From Crambe crambe (Eukaryota > Porifera > Demospongiae > Poecilosclerida > Crambeidae), in NCBI GenBank assembly GCA_963924555.1, contig OZ004588.1, positions 3,348,001-3,412,000 on the forward strand: a stretch of DNA of 64,000 nt. The letters run 5' to 3'. Each line of letters opens with the position of its first letter. Positions within the stretch are counted from its first letter, which is position 1. The position numbers and the translations under genes are program-made. The notes under the pieces were generated by a model, which was not told the DNA's origin, made no database searches, and saw only the letters and a program-made list of their open reading frames with translations. Below, in pieces: positions 11,782 through 24,313 of this stretch.

Positions 11782-12057
11782 GGTGGGGGCGAGAGGGGCT
11801 AGAGACCCCATTTTTTAGCAGGAGGGGGCTGAGCCCCCCCCCCCCCCCCCCCCCCCCCCCACTAATTTGGACCCATTATATAATTGACTAACTGCAGCAG
11901 TAAAGTCTACTGTCTAATCACTAATGATGTTGACTGCATTGTTGTTTAGCCACATGTATAGAATCAAAACCTTCATGAATATCATTACAAGTCATCGATG
12001 TGCAATTTTGAGCCCCCCCCTCCCCCCCCTACTTTTTTAGGTCCTCAGCCACCCCTG
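11782..12057. mobile_element. hAT-like MITE with poly-C tract
   Basis: Other array units read 'gaggtgtctctccagagagg' without a break; here about 275 bases interrupt that text. The insert ends AGCCACCCCTG and begins with a GGTGGGGGC-like inverse, both rich in G or C runs, and includes a 27-base C run at 11834-11860. TCTC-type text flanks both sides. It fits a small hAT-type element; the exact ends are blurred. Confidence 0.5.
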
Positions 12058-12292
12058 TCTCCAGAGAGGTTGTAGCACTTTCAGTCGATTATTCCTTTCT
12101 GTTTCATAATGGCTCCCTTTCTATTATCCAGCCAGTATGTTTTTTTAGCTGAGAATGAATTTATTATGCATGTTTCAACTAACCTTAATTAAACCCAGAA
12201 AGTGCTGAAGTCACTGGAATGTAGAACCTTGAGTATTAGATGCTCTGTGTCCCCCCCAGATCAGGTTTTACTCTGGGGCTATCACATGTTTA

Positions 12293-12316
12293 ACACACAC
12301 ACACACACACACACTC
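12293..12316. repeat. (AC)n microsatellite
   Basis: About 11 AC dinucleotides in a row. Simple repeat. Confidence 0.85.
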
Positions 12317-12769
12317 TATAGGGTTTCATACGAATCTTCCAATAAGGGGGGAACCACTTGAAGCCCCTCTCCCTTCAAAAAAATTAGCCATTAAGAGACC
12401 ACCTCTATTTAAAGACTACATTTTCCACTGTATAGCTACATGAATTCTTATCACCACATCATCTCAAGAGAGAATGCAAGTATCAGACATCATGCAATAA
12501 GCTTCAGTCCCAAGTTGTATGTATCAATGGGGCATACAGACAATACACTTATTAACCCCCTTTGCTTGGTAAAGTCTTGATGGAGTACGTATGGTGGGCA
12601 TTATTATGTGACAGTATCAGGTAGAAATCCTTAAATCATGCTTTTAATAATGAAACTATCACAAGCTTTTAAGGTATTATTTGTGGTGTGGATGACCTTA
12701 CTTGGTCACTTTCCTTCCACATGTGATTTTCTTTTGATATTGTTTTTGAGCATTGATATTGTATTTCAA

Positions 12770-12796
12770 CCTCTCTCTCTCTCTCTCTCTCTCTCT

Positions 12797-12827
<31 letters not shown>
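12770..12827. repeat. (CT)n followed by 30-base poly-C
   Basis: A CT run passes into a C run at 12798-12827. The 92-residue open frame across it is an artefact of the repeat. Confidence 0.9.
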
Positions 12828-12828
<1 letters not shown>

Positions 12829-13660
12829 CCTCTTTGTAGTCGTAATAAACTATATAATTATGTACCAACATGTGGAATCATGTCCTCTATGCCTCTTTTC
12901 CAGCTTCCCCCTTTAGAATACAGAAGGGTATCAATATGCCAACTTTATATCCCAGTCAGAGGTACATATAATCAATACGTCTTCTGATTGCCCCTCCCTC
13001 CCCCTATAATGCTATCCCATCTCACTTCATCCCCTGCATGCATGGATAGTGCCTATGTAGAGTTTGTAGACTTGAGCACCTCATGGCTGGCCGGCCCACC
13101 CCTGTCATCTGGATGACTATATTCTGCACTTGTGACTTTCTAAAGTTTGCCCACTATAGCCTAACTTGCTAAGGAAATGGAGTGGTGTATCCTCATAATA
13201 GCACTTTCAGTCAATATGAGTTTCTATTTCAATATGAATCCCTTTCTATTGTCCTGTATCAAACCATATTAGTTGAGCTTAGCCTAGGAGGGTATTGTGT
13301 AGGCTGAGCATGTTTAATATCAGCCTGTCCGTCATGAATCACAAAATCATTCTGTTTCAGCTGTCATGCAATGTAAGTAAAATTATCAATTTTAGACCTA
13401 ATCACCTGATTAAGATCTTTAAGTAAGCACTGTGTGTGTTCCAGACAGATCCTGTTATTCCATAGAAGACTGCAAACTGAATAAAGTGTGTGATATTATC
13501 TGATAAGCAACTCTGAGACTTTGCTATTTTTCAGTAAAATTGTATGCTCTTTGTATATATAGAACCTTCCTCCATTTAAAGATCAGACATGTGTGTTAGT
13601 GAACTGGAAGAGGTTAGAATCTCTTCCAGAATTGCATGCTCAGCTGTGGATTGCAGTGAT

Positions 13661-13799
13661 CTTGCAACATGAAATTCAGAACACCAAACCAAAATTTACA
13701 TAGCTTCCTTTTAAGTAGCCCAATTTTAAAGCCACAATTAAGTCCTTTAAAGGAGGCTATGTAAATTTTGGTTTGGTGTTCTGAATTTCATGTTGCAAG
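13661..13799. mobile_element. 139-bp palindromic MITE, copy 1
   Basis: The ends CTTGCAACATGAAATTCAGA and their reverse complement enclose a near-perfect palindrome. Further copies are at 23441-23578 and 55911-56048. No coding capacity. Confidence 0.85.
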
Positions 13800-13863
13800 A
13801 CCACCTCCACTTTTTTTTTTCATTGTTCTAACTAATCACTGTATGTTGTGTATGCAATTACAG

Positions 13864-13934
13864 AATGAGATAATGAAGTCCTCAAGGAAGAGGAGCAGTT
13901 GTAATCATCGCTCTGAAAGAACAAACCCTTACAG
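13864..13934 (+). pseudogene. 71-nt exon-like module, copy 2
   Basis: Same acceptor (TGCAATTACAG) and donor (GTAACC) as copy 1, with an intact 71-nt frame: NEIMKSSRKRSSCNHRSERT. Conserved splice sites point to a spliced ancestor; present function is unknown. Confidence 0.45.
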
Positions 13935-14672
13935 GTAACCATCAATCCTTCTCACCTTATGATGCTTGTACTGTGTTTCTTCAAGGTCCATAAAGAAATT
14001 CCTTTTTGATATGGTTTTTTTAGAGCATTGTTATTGTATTTCAATCACCTTCCCTCCCTACAAGCCTCTTTGTGTACTATAATGTGGAATCATGCTCTTA
14101 TCCTGCCTTTTTAGAAGGTGCCAGTACATTAAGTTTTCCAAGTCTCAAATAATATCAATACGCCATCTTTTTCCATCGTAAACTCATGTGCAGACCATAA
14201 AAAAAATTTATTTTTGGTGGTTGTACTATGTCTAGTATTGGACTTTAGACTGAAGTAAAGGGTCCCTATGGGTATGTCAACCATGTGGTCCCATAACTAT
14301 CACATTTGTACACATTAATACAACATCTTATATAAAAGTAGCACCCTACGCTGGTGGAAACTATTTTGTCCTGCACTTACTGGGTATGTATTGTTTGATT
14401 CTTTATTCATTACTGATGCAGTCACCTAATCCAATGTCCTATACAACAGTTCCATTGCACAGAGAATGCCTTTGAAGTGGTTACAGGACAAACATGTCTA
14501 GAAATAAATGACTCCCATGATAGTACCTGACACTCTGTAGTGGTATAATGTACATGTGTAGTATTCCCCTCTGTTTTCTTTACAGATGCTTCAGCTAAAG
14601 GAAAACTGAAACATTTCAAACTTGGTTGCTGCTGATTTTGTTGACTCTACCTCCTCTCCCCTCCTCCCTCAG

Positions 14673-14751
14673 AGATTGCCTCCTCAATAAAAGGGTCCAG
14701 CTAGTCCTTACTGAAGAGCACTTGCACCCATGGATTCTGGATCAACTAAAG
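14673..14751 (+). pseudogene. 79-nt exon-like module, weakly CARD-like
   Basis: 'cctccctcag' acceptor and GTACGT donor flank a frame reading RDCLLNKRVQLVLTEEHLHP, then WILDQLK. The pattern of Leu and charged residues recalls the first helices of CARD/Death-fold domains, but the stretch is too short to assign. Copies: 48767-48845 (nearly identical) and 27205-27278 (diverged, indels). Confidence 0.35.
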
Positions 14752-15641
14752 GTACGTACATGGGGACTATTTAGAGTTATTCATGTGCAAAAGGTTTTAC
14801 GTAATTTGGACCCTTCTATATCAATGTTGTGGTTAATGAGCCTTTGATGTGTGAGATAATCCCCACTCGCTTATATACCTCAGCCTGTTTCAATTCCAGT
14901 GTCCTCCCTCACACCTCCCAATCACTATGACTTGTAACTATAGGCTGTGAATTGATTAGTCAATAATGACCCTTTGACCTTTGCCCTTTCTAGGAGAGAT
15001 GAGGGGTTGGTGTATCGTCACAAGAATCTGAAAATGACAAAGTCTCTCACTTATGGAGATTGTAACTCTACCAAGAACCAGTGGTGACTGATTAGCCACA
15101 CCCATGTGGCAACACCCACTTATATTGTAGTGGGTGTTGTCTTTCATCTTTTATAAAATATATCCATTATTTTGTATGAGAGTTCAGTATCATTATTTGA
15201 TGTGACCAGTTGATACTTCATTGTCAAATTAATACTACACAATATCTAATACTTACACAAAAAGTTACAATAAAGTCAAAAATAGCACTCCAGCAAGTCC
15301 AATGCAGTTCAATTTCAATGTGGTATGAATTCATCAGATGGTGTGGCAGAACAGATTGATTAGGCTGAATGTAAAAGGTCATCACCCTCAGTCGAATTGG
15401 ATATCAGGTCATGTAGAAGCTCTATAGTGTGATTCATGCAAAGTAACACTTTTATTGTCTGGAGATGATGATCTGATAGCACTTTTGAATGAACGAGCCA
15501 GAATGATAATACTGTACAGCAGCAGGTATTCCTTGATTCTATGCCTTTCGTGTGGATCTTCCATTTATTATGCAGGAAGTATGTTATTAATTTTATGACT
15601 GTACAATTCAATATACATGTATATTATTGCCAGGAGCAGTT

Positions 15642-15815
15642 TGCGCATGCGCATTTTTTGCAACCGGGTTGCAAAGTGGCGGGCATTATTTAGCGTAGTA
15701 GACTGCGGAGTTTTTCTGAGGAGTGACTGTCGTCAACCCAATTGAACGATCGCGTAGGGCAGTGCTGTGAATAAGAAAACTAGTCTTGAGTCTTTGTGTA
15801 CCTGCCTTTGGATCG
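15642..15815 (+). promoter_or_regulatory. Promoter/first-exon-like module 2
   Basis: A perfect TGCGCATGCGCA palindrome (15642-15653, NRF-1-type site) precedes 'ggcgggcattatttagcg' and a donor-like GGATCG/GTAAGC at 15815. A 72-nt exon-like module follows at 16085, 270 bases on; copy B at 49723 keeps the same spacing. No ATG-led frame lies inside. Promoter role is inferred from the motif and arrangement. Confidence 0.45.
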
Positions 15816-16084
15816 GTAAGCAATGAAAACTCTTGCTTCAGTGATAGCAGATCCACCCATCATAGAGCCATAGATAATCTATGATGTAGGAGATTCACCT
15901 CCCCATCCCCTCTCAACACAATACACATAATTTGTTGCATTTTTGAGATCACTGAAGCACTGATGTTCGTATGGATTGCAGATAGAGCTGTTTTTGACGA
16001 AAATACCTCTCACCCCCTCCACTCTTCTTTCTTTTCTTATTCATTGTTCTAACTAATCACTGTATGTTGTGTATGCAATTACAG

Positions 16085-16156
16085 AATGAGATGATGGAAG
16101 TCCTCAAGGAAGAGGAACAGTCGTTATCGTCCCTCTAAAATACCAAACTCTTATAG
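16085..16156 (+). pseudogene. 72-nt exon-like module, copy 3
   Basis: Same splice sites as copies 1 and 2, but one extra G after GATGATG shifts the frame and a TAA follows 17 codons on. The counterpart at 50164-50235 carries the same change, so the shift predates the 10-kb duplication. Confidence 0.45.
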
Positions 16157-18019
16157 GTAACCATCAATCCTTTTCATATTTGTCTGTTTGATCTTACTCG
16201 GTTACTTTCCTTTCACATGTGATTTCCTTTTGATGTAGTTTTGAGCATTTCTATTGCACTTCCCCTCCCCCCAAGCCTCTTTGTGATTGTATGTACTAGC
16301 ATGTGTGTGGATTCATGTCCTCTATGTCCCTTCCCTTTTAGAATGTTGCTGGTGCTTTTTGTGTAACTGGCTCAATGTGCAAGCTGGGCAATAAGGTGTT
16401 GATATGCCACCTCTGTGCAGTGCATCCCAGTTTCATAGGTACGTATAATCAGTACATCTTCTGATTGCCCCTCCCTCCCCCTATATATCGTATCATCTCA
16501 CTTTGTCCCTAGAGTGGATAGTGCTGAGGGAGAGGTTATAGACCTGAACACCTCATGGCCCACCACTGTCACTTTAGATCTAGATGGTGTGTTTTGACAT
16601 TGACTGTTCTGTTTTTGACTTTCTAGTCTTGAGACCCTTTACCCATTTAATGTATTGTAGTTGTTCTCTTGTAGTTGTTTATGACTTTGTCAATCTTTAC
16701 CAATTATTCCATTATTCAGCATAATGAACTTAGGTAGTTGAAGAGCCACATGTAAATCTGTGTATCATAATTATAACTTCTGATTGGTCTAATTGGTACA
16801 TGTTCTAATTGCCCCTCCCTCCCCTACATATTCCGTGTGTCCCTAGCATGGAAGTGCTGATAGATGTCATGCCCACCACTATTCTGTACTTATGACTTTC
16901 TAATGTGGACCCAACTAATGTGTATAGAGCGGCAGTACAGGAACTTGACTTTGAATGTTGAGGTGTCTCTCCAGAGAGGTTGTAGCATATAATTGTTTAC
17001 TTTCTGTTTCGTAAAGGCTCCCTCTCTATTGTCCTGTATCAAGCCAATATGTTTTTAAGCTGGAAATAACTGTATTTCGGGAGGGTGTGCTCTAATAGTC
17101 TGTGCATGTTTCAACTAGCCTTAAATCCAGGATTGTTGAAGTCACGGGAATGTAATTACTGTGCATTATTTAGAACCTTGAGCATTAGATGCTAGTATGT
17201 GTGTGCCCTAATATTATGCCCATTGATCCTTTTGTGCACAATATTGTGTTGTTTATTAGCAATGTGTGGATTCACTTTCCTTGAGTATCCTCTAAGATTG
17301 AAAGCAAGTACATTTGAACATTAGTTTATTCTTAAATTCTGTTTGCATTTTAGCAATTCTATCTCACAATTATTACTTGGAAATTTCATTTAATGTATCA
17401 CTTAATGTATCATTAATGTTTCATTTAATGTATCACTTTCTTGAATATTTAATTTTGTGTTGCCAAAATTTACACAGAGTACACACTGTTACCTTATAAT
17501 GTGATGTGAGCTTATAATGAAGCTGTTTGCTTGTTGGGTGTGCATCATAATGTGAGATTTATAGAGCCCTTCAAGCATCAGACTGAGAGTCTTGAAATGA
17601 CAATGTATTGACAGGATCAATACATGTATTAAGTTAATTGATCAAGATCACCTCCCATCCATTCAAGCCAGTGTTGAAGGTGCATGTTGAATGCACAACC
17701 AAAAGAATGGTGGTTGGTGACTAAGTGCTTTCAGAGGTTAGCGGGTCAGACTTATTAAGTGTGTGAGGACACATAATTCACCTTCACCACCAAAGACTAA
17801 TTACGTATCTGGGGTTGGAGATGATGTGGGAGATTCCCCTCCCCCTCCCCTCTCAACACAATACACATAATGTGTTGCATCTCCATGAGATCACTGAAGC
17901 ACTGATATTCATATTCATTGTAGATAGAACAGTTTTTGACAAACACACACCCCACCCCCTCTACTCGATCTTCTTTCATTGTTCAAACTAATCACTGTAT
18001 GTTGTATATGCAATTACAG

Positions 18020-18086
18020 AATGAGACGAAGTCTCAAGGAAGAGGAGCAGTCGTAATTGTCCCTCTAAAATACCAAACTCTTACAG
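18020..18086 (+). pseudogene. 67-nt exon-like module, copy 4
   Basis: Same acceptor and donor, four bases shorter than the 71-nt form, and open in a third frame. Counterpart 52125-52191 has the same deletion. Confidence 0.45.
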
Positions 18087-20030
18087 GTAACCATCAATTC
18101 TTCTCATATTTGTCTGTTTGATCTTACTCGGTTACTTTCCTTTCACATGTGATTTCCTTTTGATGTGGTTTTTGAGGATTGATATTATATTTCAACCACC
18201 TTCCCCTCCCCCCAAGCCTCTTTGTGATTGTATGTACTAGCATGTGTGTGGATTCATGTCCTCTATGTCCCTTCCCCTTTAGAATGTTGCTGGTGCTTTA
18301 TGTGTGACTGGCTCAGGAGGAATGAATATGGCAAGCTGGGCAATAAGGTGTTGATATGGTGCAATCCATCACATTTTCATAGGTACGTATAATCAGTACG
18401 TCTTCTGATTGCCCCTCCCTCCCTATCATCTCACTTTGTCCCTAGAGTGGATAGTGGTGAGAGAGTTCATGGACCTGAACACCTCATGGCCCACCATTGT
18501 CACTTTAAATCTAGATTGTGTGTTTTGATATTGACTATTCTGTTTTTGACTCTCTAGTCTTGAGACCCTTTACCCATTTGATATACTTGATGGTGTATAA
18601 TCGTTCTCTTGCTTGTAAATTCATGTAGTCGTTTGTGACTGTGCCAATCTTTACCAATTATTTGATTATTCTTATAGTATGGATAGTATTGAGGGAGACT
18701 TTATAGACCACATGGCCTATCACTCCCAGACCCTTTATAGAGTGACAGTGCAGAAACTTGAATTCCAATGTTGAAGTGTCTATTCAGATTGAGTGGTTGT
18801 ATGATTATTCATTTTCTGTTCACTATGCCCCCCTTTCTGTCATCCTTCTACCTAGTGTCAGTAACTGTGCCCTCGGACTCAGACCTTTCACAGTTTTTCA
18901 ATGTGTCCTACTAAAATGGCAAAATGCCCAGTACTGGGATTAATATTGGGGATCATTCATCTGATTGTACATGTGACGTACATTAAAAAGTTGTACTTTT
19001 AGTGGTTGGAATTTGACTGGAAATTAACGGGTGACTGGATGTTATTTGGAGCACTATTGGTATAGAGGTGTATGGAGTATGTACCACCATTACCCATCAC
19101 CAGGTTGGGATGTCATGTGACAGCTGGGTTGCATATTAGCCATTGTCTATACAGAGTATACACTGTTGTCTTATAATGTGATGTGAACTTACAATGAAGC
19201 TGTTTGCTCATTGGGTGTGCATCATAATGAGATAATGCTGAGCATCAGATTGAGAGTCTTGAAATGTAGATATTTTATTAACAGGACTCAATACATGTAT
19301 TAAGACCACCTTCCATGCATTCTCAAGCCAGTGTTGTAGGTACATGTTGAATGCATGACCAAAAGAAATGACTAAGTTCTTTCATAGAGGTTAGTGGACC
19401 AGTGTGTGTGTGTGGATGCATACAATGCCCTCTCAAGTTCCCCTTCACCACCAAAGACCAATCACAATTACAGTAACAGGTTCTTTGGTCTTTGCAGGTG
19501 TTAGGGAGTTGCTATGACTTCATAGTTTGCTAGTCCATGCTTTTTGAATGGTCATTATTAACCTTACATATGTGTGATCAACTCTTAAGTACATTGTACG
19601 AGTAGGGTAATATGACAGGCATCCTTTTGATTCATTTTTATCCTTACAGTGCACACCCCCTCCACCTCTATAAGTTATTCCTGACTCGTTTACACTCCTT
19701 CATCAGTGCATACCTTTGTTTCATGCACCTTTGTTTCATGCTGCTTTATTGCATGCTGCTCATTTTGTTTAGTTTTAGACAAAGTGGAACTGTGTCACTC
19801 TCCCATTCTCTACCTCCAGAATTTACTAACAATTGTATACACAGCTGGTCACTAGATCGTTACCTTCTAAAGAAAATGTCAAGTTTCCAAGCATCTGTTA
19901 GAACATAGCTAGTTTGAATTGAGCAATCTGATTGGTCACTTACAGGTTTCTTATTCTCATAGTTTACCTGGTACAGGTAGTCTACATATAGACTACCTGC
20001 TCTCAGGGCATTAATAGACACTTTCTTTAA

Positions 20031-20540
20031 GGACTTAGCAACGCACTAACCGTTTCCAAGGAGGTAGCTGTAGCATTTCAAAATTCTGAGATATTTATGA
20101 CAAGAACAACGTAGACATCACAGATGAACTCAACAACCCCAGCGTATTCTGTGGAACAGTAGAGCTGGACTGGAACAGTAGAGCTGGATAGAGAGCAGGC
20201 TTGACTGCAAAGCTGGAAAGTGAGGTGGATGCATTGGGGAGGGTGGAGCTGGTGACAGGAGAGGTGGAGCTGGAATGCTCTTCAAGGAGGGCAGAGTTTG
20301 AATCTAGTTGCTGACTCAGTTGATAGAATAGCTCATCCTCATGGTCTGGACTTGCCATGCTAGCTTCTTTACAAATACCCCAGGAGCTGCACCAGGGTTC
20401 ACCTAGGCAGCCTGGCTTACCACAGAATACGCTGGGGTTGTTGAGTTCATCTGTGACTACATTGTTCTTGTCATAAAATCTCAGCATTTTGAAGCGCTAC
20501 AGCTACCTCCTTGGAAACGGTTAGTGTGTTGCTAAGTTCT
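20031..20540 (-). mobile_element. Fold-back element with a 130-codon open frame
   Basis: Two arms of about 126 bases are inverted and differ at only a few positions; they share 'ccgtttccaaggaggtagct' and 'cccagcgtattctgtgg'. A minus-strand frame (20487 to 20095) runs from one arm through the loop into the other, with Cys-rich (KPGCLGEPWCSSWGIC) and Ser-rich parts. I do not recognise the protein. It could be captured host coding sequence or chance. Confidence 0.5.
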
Positions 20541-20546
20541 AAATCA

Positions 20547-20690
20547 GTTAGACACCTTGACCAACGGGGTCTACTGTATTTAGACACCCTCAGGCCCTTA
20601 GCAGCGCCCTCGCTGCGCTCGGGACGCTACAGCCCAGGGCCTTCGGGTTGTCTAAATACAGTAGACCCCTTGGTCTCGGTGTCTAACTAT
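20547..20690. mobile_element. 144-bp palindromic MITE
   Basis: The ends AGTTAGACACC and its reverse complement enclose matching arms that include 'tctactgtatttagacaccc'. The GC-rich centre ('cgctgcgctcgggacgct') is unlike the AT-rich surroundings. Confidence 0.75.
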
Positions 20691-21116
20691 TATATAGATC
20701 TGGGGGTTGGAGAAGATGTGGGATATTCCCCTCTCCCTCCCCTCTCAACACAATACACATAATGTGTTGCATTTTCATGAGATCACTGAAGCACTGATGT
20801 TTATAGATAGAGCTGTTTTTGATGAACACACACACACCCCACCCTCTCCCTATATATTGTACCATCTCACTTGTCTCTAGCATGGATAGTACTAATCGAT
20901 GGAGAGTTTGTAGACCTGAGCACCTCATGGCCAACCAGATGACTATTCTGCACTTGTGAGTTTTAATGTTGAGACCCTTTACCCATGGCTAATATACAGT
21001 GGCATATCTAGAAAGGTTAGCATTTTCAGTCAATATGAACATTCATTTTCTGTTTCAATATGGATCCCTTTCTTTTGTCCTGTATCAGTTGATTTAGCCT
21101 GTATGTGTAGTTTGTA

Positions 21117-21365
21117 GTATACTGAACAACCATGGAGTAGTATACTGAACAACCATGGAGTAGTATACTGAACAACCATGGAGTAGTATACTGAATACTG
21201 AACAACCATACTGAATACTGAACAACCATGGAGTTGTATACTGAATACTGAACAACCATGGAGTAGTATACTGAATACTGAACAACCATGGAGTTGTATA
21301 CTGAAGAACCATGGAGTAGTATACTGAAGAACCATGGAGTAGTATACTGAATACTGAACAACCAT
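21117..21365. repeat. Minisatellite (ACTGAACAACCATGGAGT units)
   Basis: About nine irregular units of 23-31 bases built on 'tactgaacaaccatggagt'. Copy B at about 54737-54815 has only about three units. The overlapping minus-strand frames of 100-171 codons are products of the repeat. Confidence 0.85.
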
Positions 21366-22095
21366 TGAGTAGTATTAGTAATGTTGACCTTGTCACCTTT
21401 ATCTGTTGGATTCAAGCAATATAATGCGATATCCTCTAGAAGGTGTGTGGAACTGGCCCAAAAGGTATCTTTTTCAATGAGGTATGCCTCATATCCTCCC
21501 AGTTTAGTACGTCTTCTGATTGTCCCTATATATTGTGCCATCTCTTAACATGCATAGTGCTGAGTGGTTTATAGACCTGGGCACTTCATGGCCCACCACT
21601 CATTCTAGAGATGATTTGGACTTGTGACTTTCTAATGCTGAGACCCTTTACCCACTCTGGCCTAGCTAATGTATATAGAGTGGCATATCCAGAGTTTGTC
21701 ATGTTAACACTTTCAGTTGATATGATAATTCATTTTCTGTTTCAATATGGATTCCTTTCTATTGTCTTGTATCAAACCATATCAGTTGAGTTTAGCCCTA
21801 GGAGGGTGTGCATAGTCCAGTGATAGCTTCCGAAGGTCATCCATTGATCCACCCATCTTGGAGCAAAAGACGTGTTTTCTTGGAGTTAAAGTGTGTATGA
21901 TGATAATTATGATGATAGTACATTTAACTAGGAGATTGCAAAGCTGAATAAAGTGTATGATATCTGATAAGCTTTTTCTACTCTGAAGTTTTCCATACTA
22001 AATATATACAGTCCATGAACAACCATGGAGTACATTGATCCATCAAAATATAAAGCCTCTGCTACTACTTCCACTTCACTAACACACATGCCTGA

Positions 22096-22174
22096 CAGGG
22101 TTTCAGTAATTGGTTGGGGGAATTTCAATCAAAGGGGGATCTCCCCCTTCCCCCCTGCGCTGTATGAAACCCTG
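22096..22174. mobile_element. 79-bp mini-element, CAGGGTTTCA ends
   Basis: Inverted ends CAGGGTTTCA/TGAAACCCTG are flanked on both sides by CCTGA, a candidate 5-bp target duplication. The middle is G/C-run rich. A relative is at 31459-31579. Confidence 0.55.
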
Positions 22175-22444
22175 CCTGATACCATCATATGTAGCAAGAG
22201 CAGCCAATGATTCACAAAAAATTTTTTTCCTATTATTTCTTCACTAAAATGCTTCTCACTCAACTGCTGGCATTGAGATTCAACCCAAATCTATGCCAGC
22301 ATGATTTGGATGTCCCTATCTCAAGTTTCCCCTTGTAAGTCCCCTCTGTAACTTAACCTATGACTACAGTAACCAGTGTTTATTTTCCCTCTGTTGATTT
22401 CACCTCCCCTGAGCTAACATTCTTAGTCAACAGTCGGCACTTAG

Positions 22445-22504
<60 letters not shown>
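22445..22504. repeat. (CT)n microsatellite
   Basis: About 29 CT dinucleotides in a row. Confidence 0.9.
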
Positions 22505-22507
<3 letters not shown>

Positions 22508-22932
22508 ACTCACTCTCCCCTTCCCTGAATTTCAAAAAATAATTTAAAAACCGAGTAAGTGTTTGCTATGGTTCTATTTAGTGTTCTCTACATTGTGACA
22601 CATAACAATAACTGTGCATATGTGTCATCAATGCTCTGTACTGTTTTTGTTAGTAGGCTAAGCAGCTGAAACATCTCTGAATATTGTCCAGAAATTGTTA
22701 GAGTCTCCTCCAGAATTGTATGCTCAGCTGGTCACTACATTGTTCTTAAAAAGTTTGGGGTTGGAGATAACGTGGGAGATCCCTCCCCTCCCCTCAACAC
22801 AATACGTACACATAATGTGTTGCTGCTATCACTAGTAGTTGATGTTTTATACGGTTTTACAAATACACCCCCACCACACCTCCTCCACCTATTGTTCTAA
22901 CTAATCACTGTATGTTGTGTATGCAATTACAG

Positions 22933-23003
22933 AATGAGATGATGAAGTCCTCAAGGAAGAGGAGCAGTTGTAATCATCCCTCTAAGAGACTAAACCCTTC
23001 GAG
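22933..23003 (+). pseudogene. 71-nt exon-like module, copy 5
   Basis: Same splice sites; open frame NEMMKSSRKRSSCNHPSKRL. The counterpart at 55411-55481 is also open, so these keep the 71-nt frame where the copies at 16085 and 18020 do not. Confidence 0.45.
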
Positions 23004-23440
23004 GTAACCATCAATCCTTCTCACCTTATACTTGTGCTGTGTAATAGTTTCTTTAAGGTCAATTGGATCCTATAAAGGGTGTGCATGTATGGCAAAATGT
23101 GTGACAGCTGGCAGCAAGTGACCCTTACTTGGTTATCACATGTGATTTCCTTTTTGATGTGGTTTTTTAGAGCATTAACTGTTATTGTATTTCAATCACC
23201 TTCCCCCTCCTTGAGCCTCTTTATGGTTGTATATATACTAGCATGTGGAATCATACTCTTATCCTGCTTCACCTTTACTACATTATGTTTTCCATGGCTC
23301 AAAAAAGATATCGATATGCCACCCCTTTCCTCCATGCTGTCTTTTATATCAATACATTTCCTACTAACTCCTTCATATCCACCAACATCCTGTTGTCACA
23401 TAATTATGTTAATATCCCATGCAGGAGAAATGCTACTGTG

Positions 23441-23578
23441 TTGCAACATGAAATTCAGAACATCAAACCAAAATTTACATAGCTTCCTTTTAAGTAGCCC
23501 AACTCTAAAGCCACAATTAAGTCCTTTGAAAGGAGGCTATGTAAATTTTGGTTTGGTGTTCTGAATTTCATGTTGCAA
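23441..23578. mobile_element. 138-bp palindromic MITE, copy 2
   Basis: Same palindrome as at 13661. It is also present at the matching place in copy B (55911-56048), so it was there before the 10-kb duplication. Confidence 0.85.
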
Positions 23579-24287
23579 GATTATTGTAATCCACTATACA
23601 GTGTGTTGTGCAACACTCACTTGTACTTATAATAACACCAACCACTTCACAGTACAACTTTTCCACTGAGTGTGCACAAGTACATCACAACTAGAGAATT
23701 ACTTTTTCTCCAGCAGAACAACAAAGTGAAAAGTGTAATTTGTTAATCAGCCAGTGAGTTGTGTACAGGTTATGCTCAATGTTCCATTTTCTTTCCTCTG
23801 GCATAATGTAATCAGTATTCAGAACTAGTGAAATTACCCTTCCACAGTTAACCTCATCATATTGATGGGGAGACCCCCTAAATTAGTGTTAGTTGTGTGT
23901 TGCTGTGTATTACTTACCTTATCATGTCATGTGTTTCCAATCACAATCCTGTTAATTTCCTCTGGATACCACATGCACATCCACTGGTGTGTGTGTGGAA
24001 GTTATTACTAATTGGGCAATGCATATACAGTATGTCTAGAAGGTATATTATCCAGTGACCTTAAAAAAGGGAGTGTCTTATAGTAAAACACCAGGTGAAG
24101 GGTGGATCCTGTGCGTAAAACCAACCATGTATGGACAGTAACTCCAAGTACTCAGAGTACTTATGTTGTATACAACATAATGAGCCCTTTGATGTGTGAG
24201 ATAATCCCCACACACTTACCTCATCTGTTTCAATTCCGTCACATCTCCCAATCAATATGACAGGCTATCAGTATGTCTTCTTATTGT

Positions 24288-24313
24288 CCCCCCCCCCCCC
24301 CCCCCCCCCCCCC
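24288..24313. repeat. Poly-C tract
   Basis: 26 C residues. The matching place in copy B (56919-56940) also has a C run, of different length. Confidence 0.9.

Larger units (their letters stand above)
9700..14190. repeat. Decayed repeat array, part 1
   Basis: Recurrent blocks found many times later in the window start here: 'cacatgtgatttccttttgatg', 'cgtcttctgattgcccctcc', 'cctgaacacctcatggccca', 'ttgagaccctttaccca' and 'tttctgtttcaatatgg'. Their order is roughly conserved from unit to unit while spacing varies. Splice-like sites are kept in some blocks, but long open frames are not. It looks like an old tandem duplication of a multi-exon locus, broken by MITEs and microsatellites. Confidence 0.6.
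19896..20694. mobile_element. Insertion private to copy A of the duplication
   Basis: Copy B reads directly from 'caagcatctgatagatctggggg' (54310-54332). In copy A about 800 bases separate the matching halves. The insert holds a long fold-back (arms 20031-20156 and 20412-20540) and a 144-bp palindrome (20547-20690). It is either an insertion in A or a deletion in B; the palindromes favour insertion. Confidence 0.6.

Noticed and set aside
12638-12916. 92-codon frame with Ser/Leu/Pro runs
   Set aside because: Product of the (CT)n and poly-C tract.
21026-21541. 171-codon minus-strand frame rich in VQYS repeats
   Set aside because: Generated by the ACTGAACAACCATGG minisatellite; copy B has a much shorter version.
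23079-23564. 161-codon + strand frame
   Set aside because: It runs through a palindromic MITE, and the copy B frame is interrupted differently.
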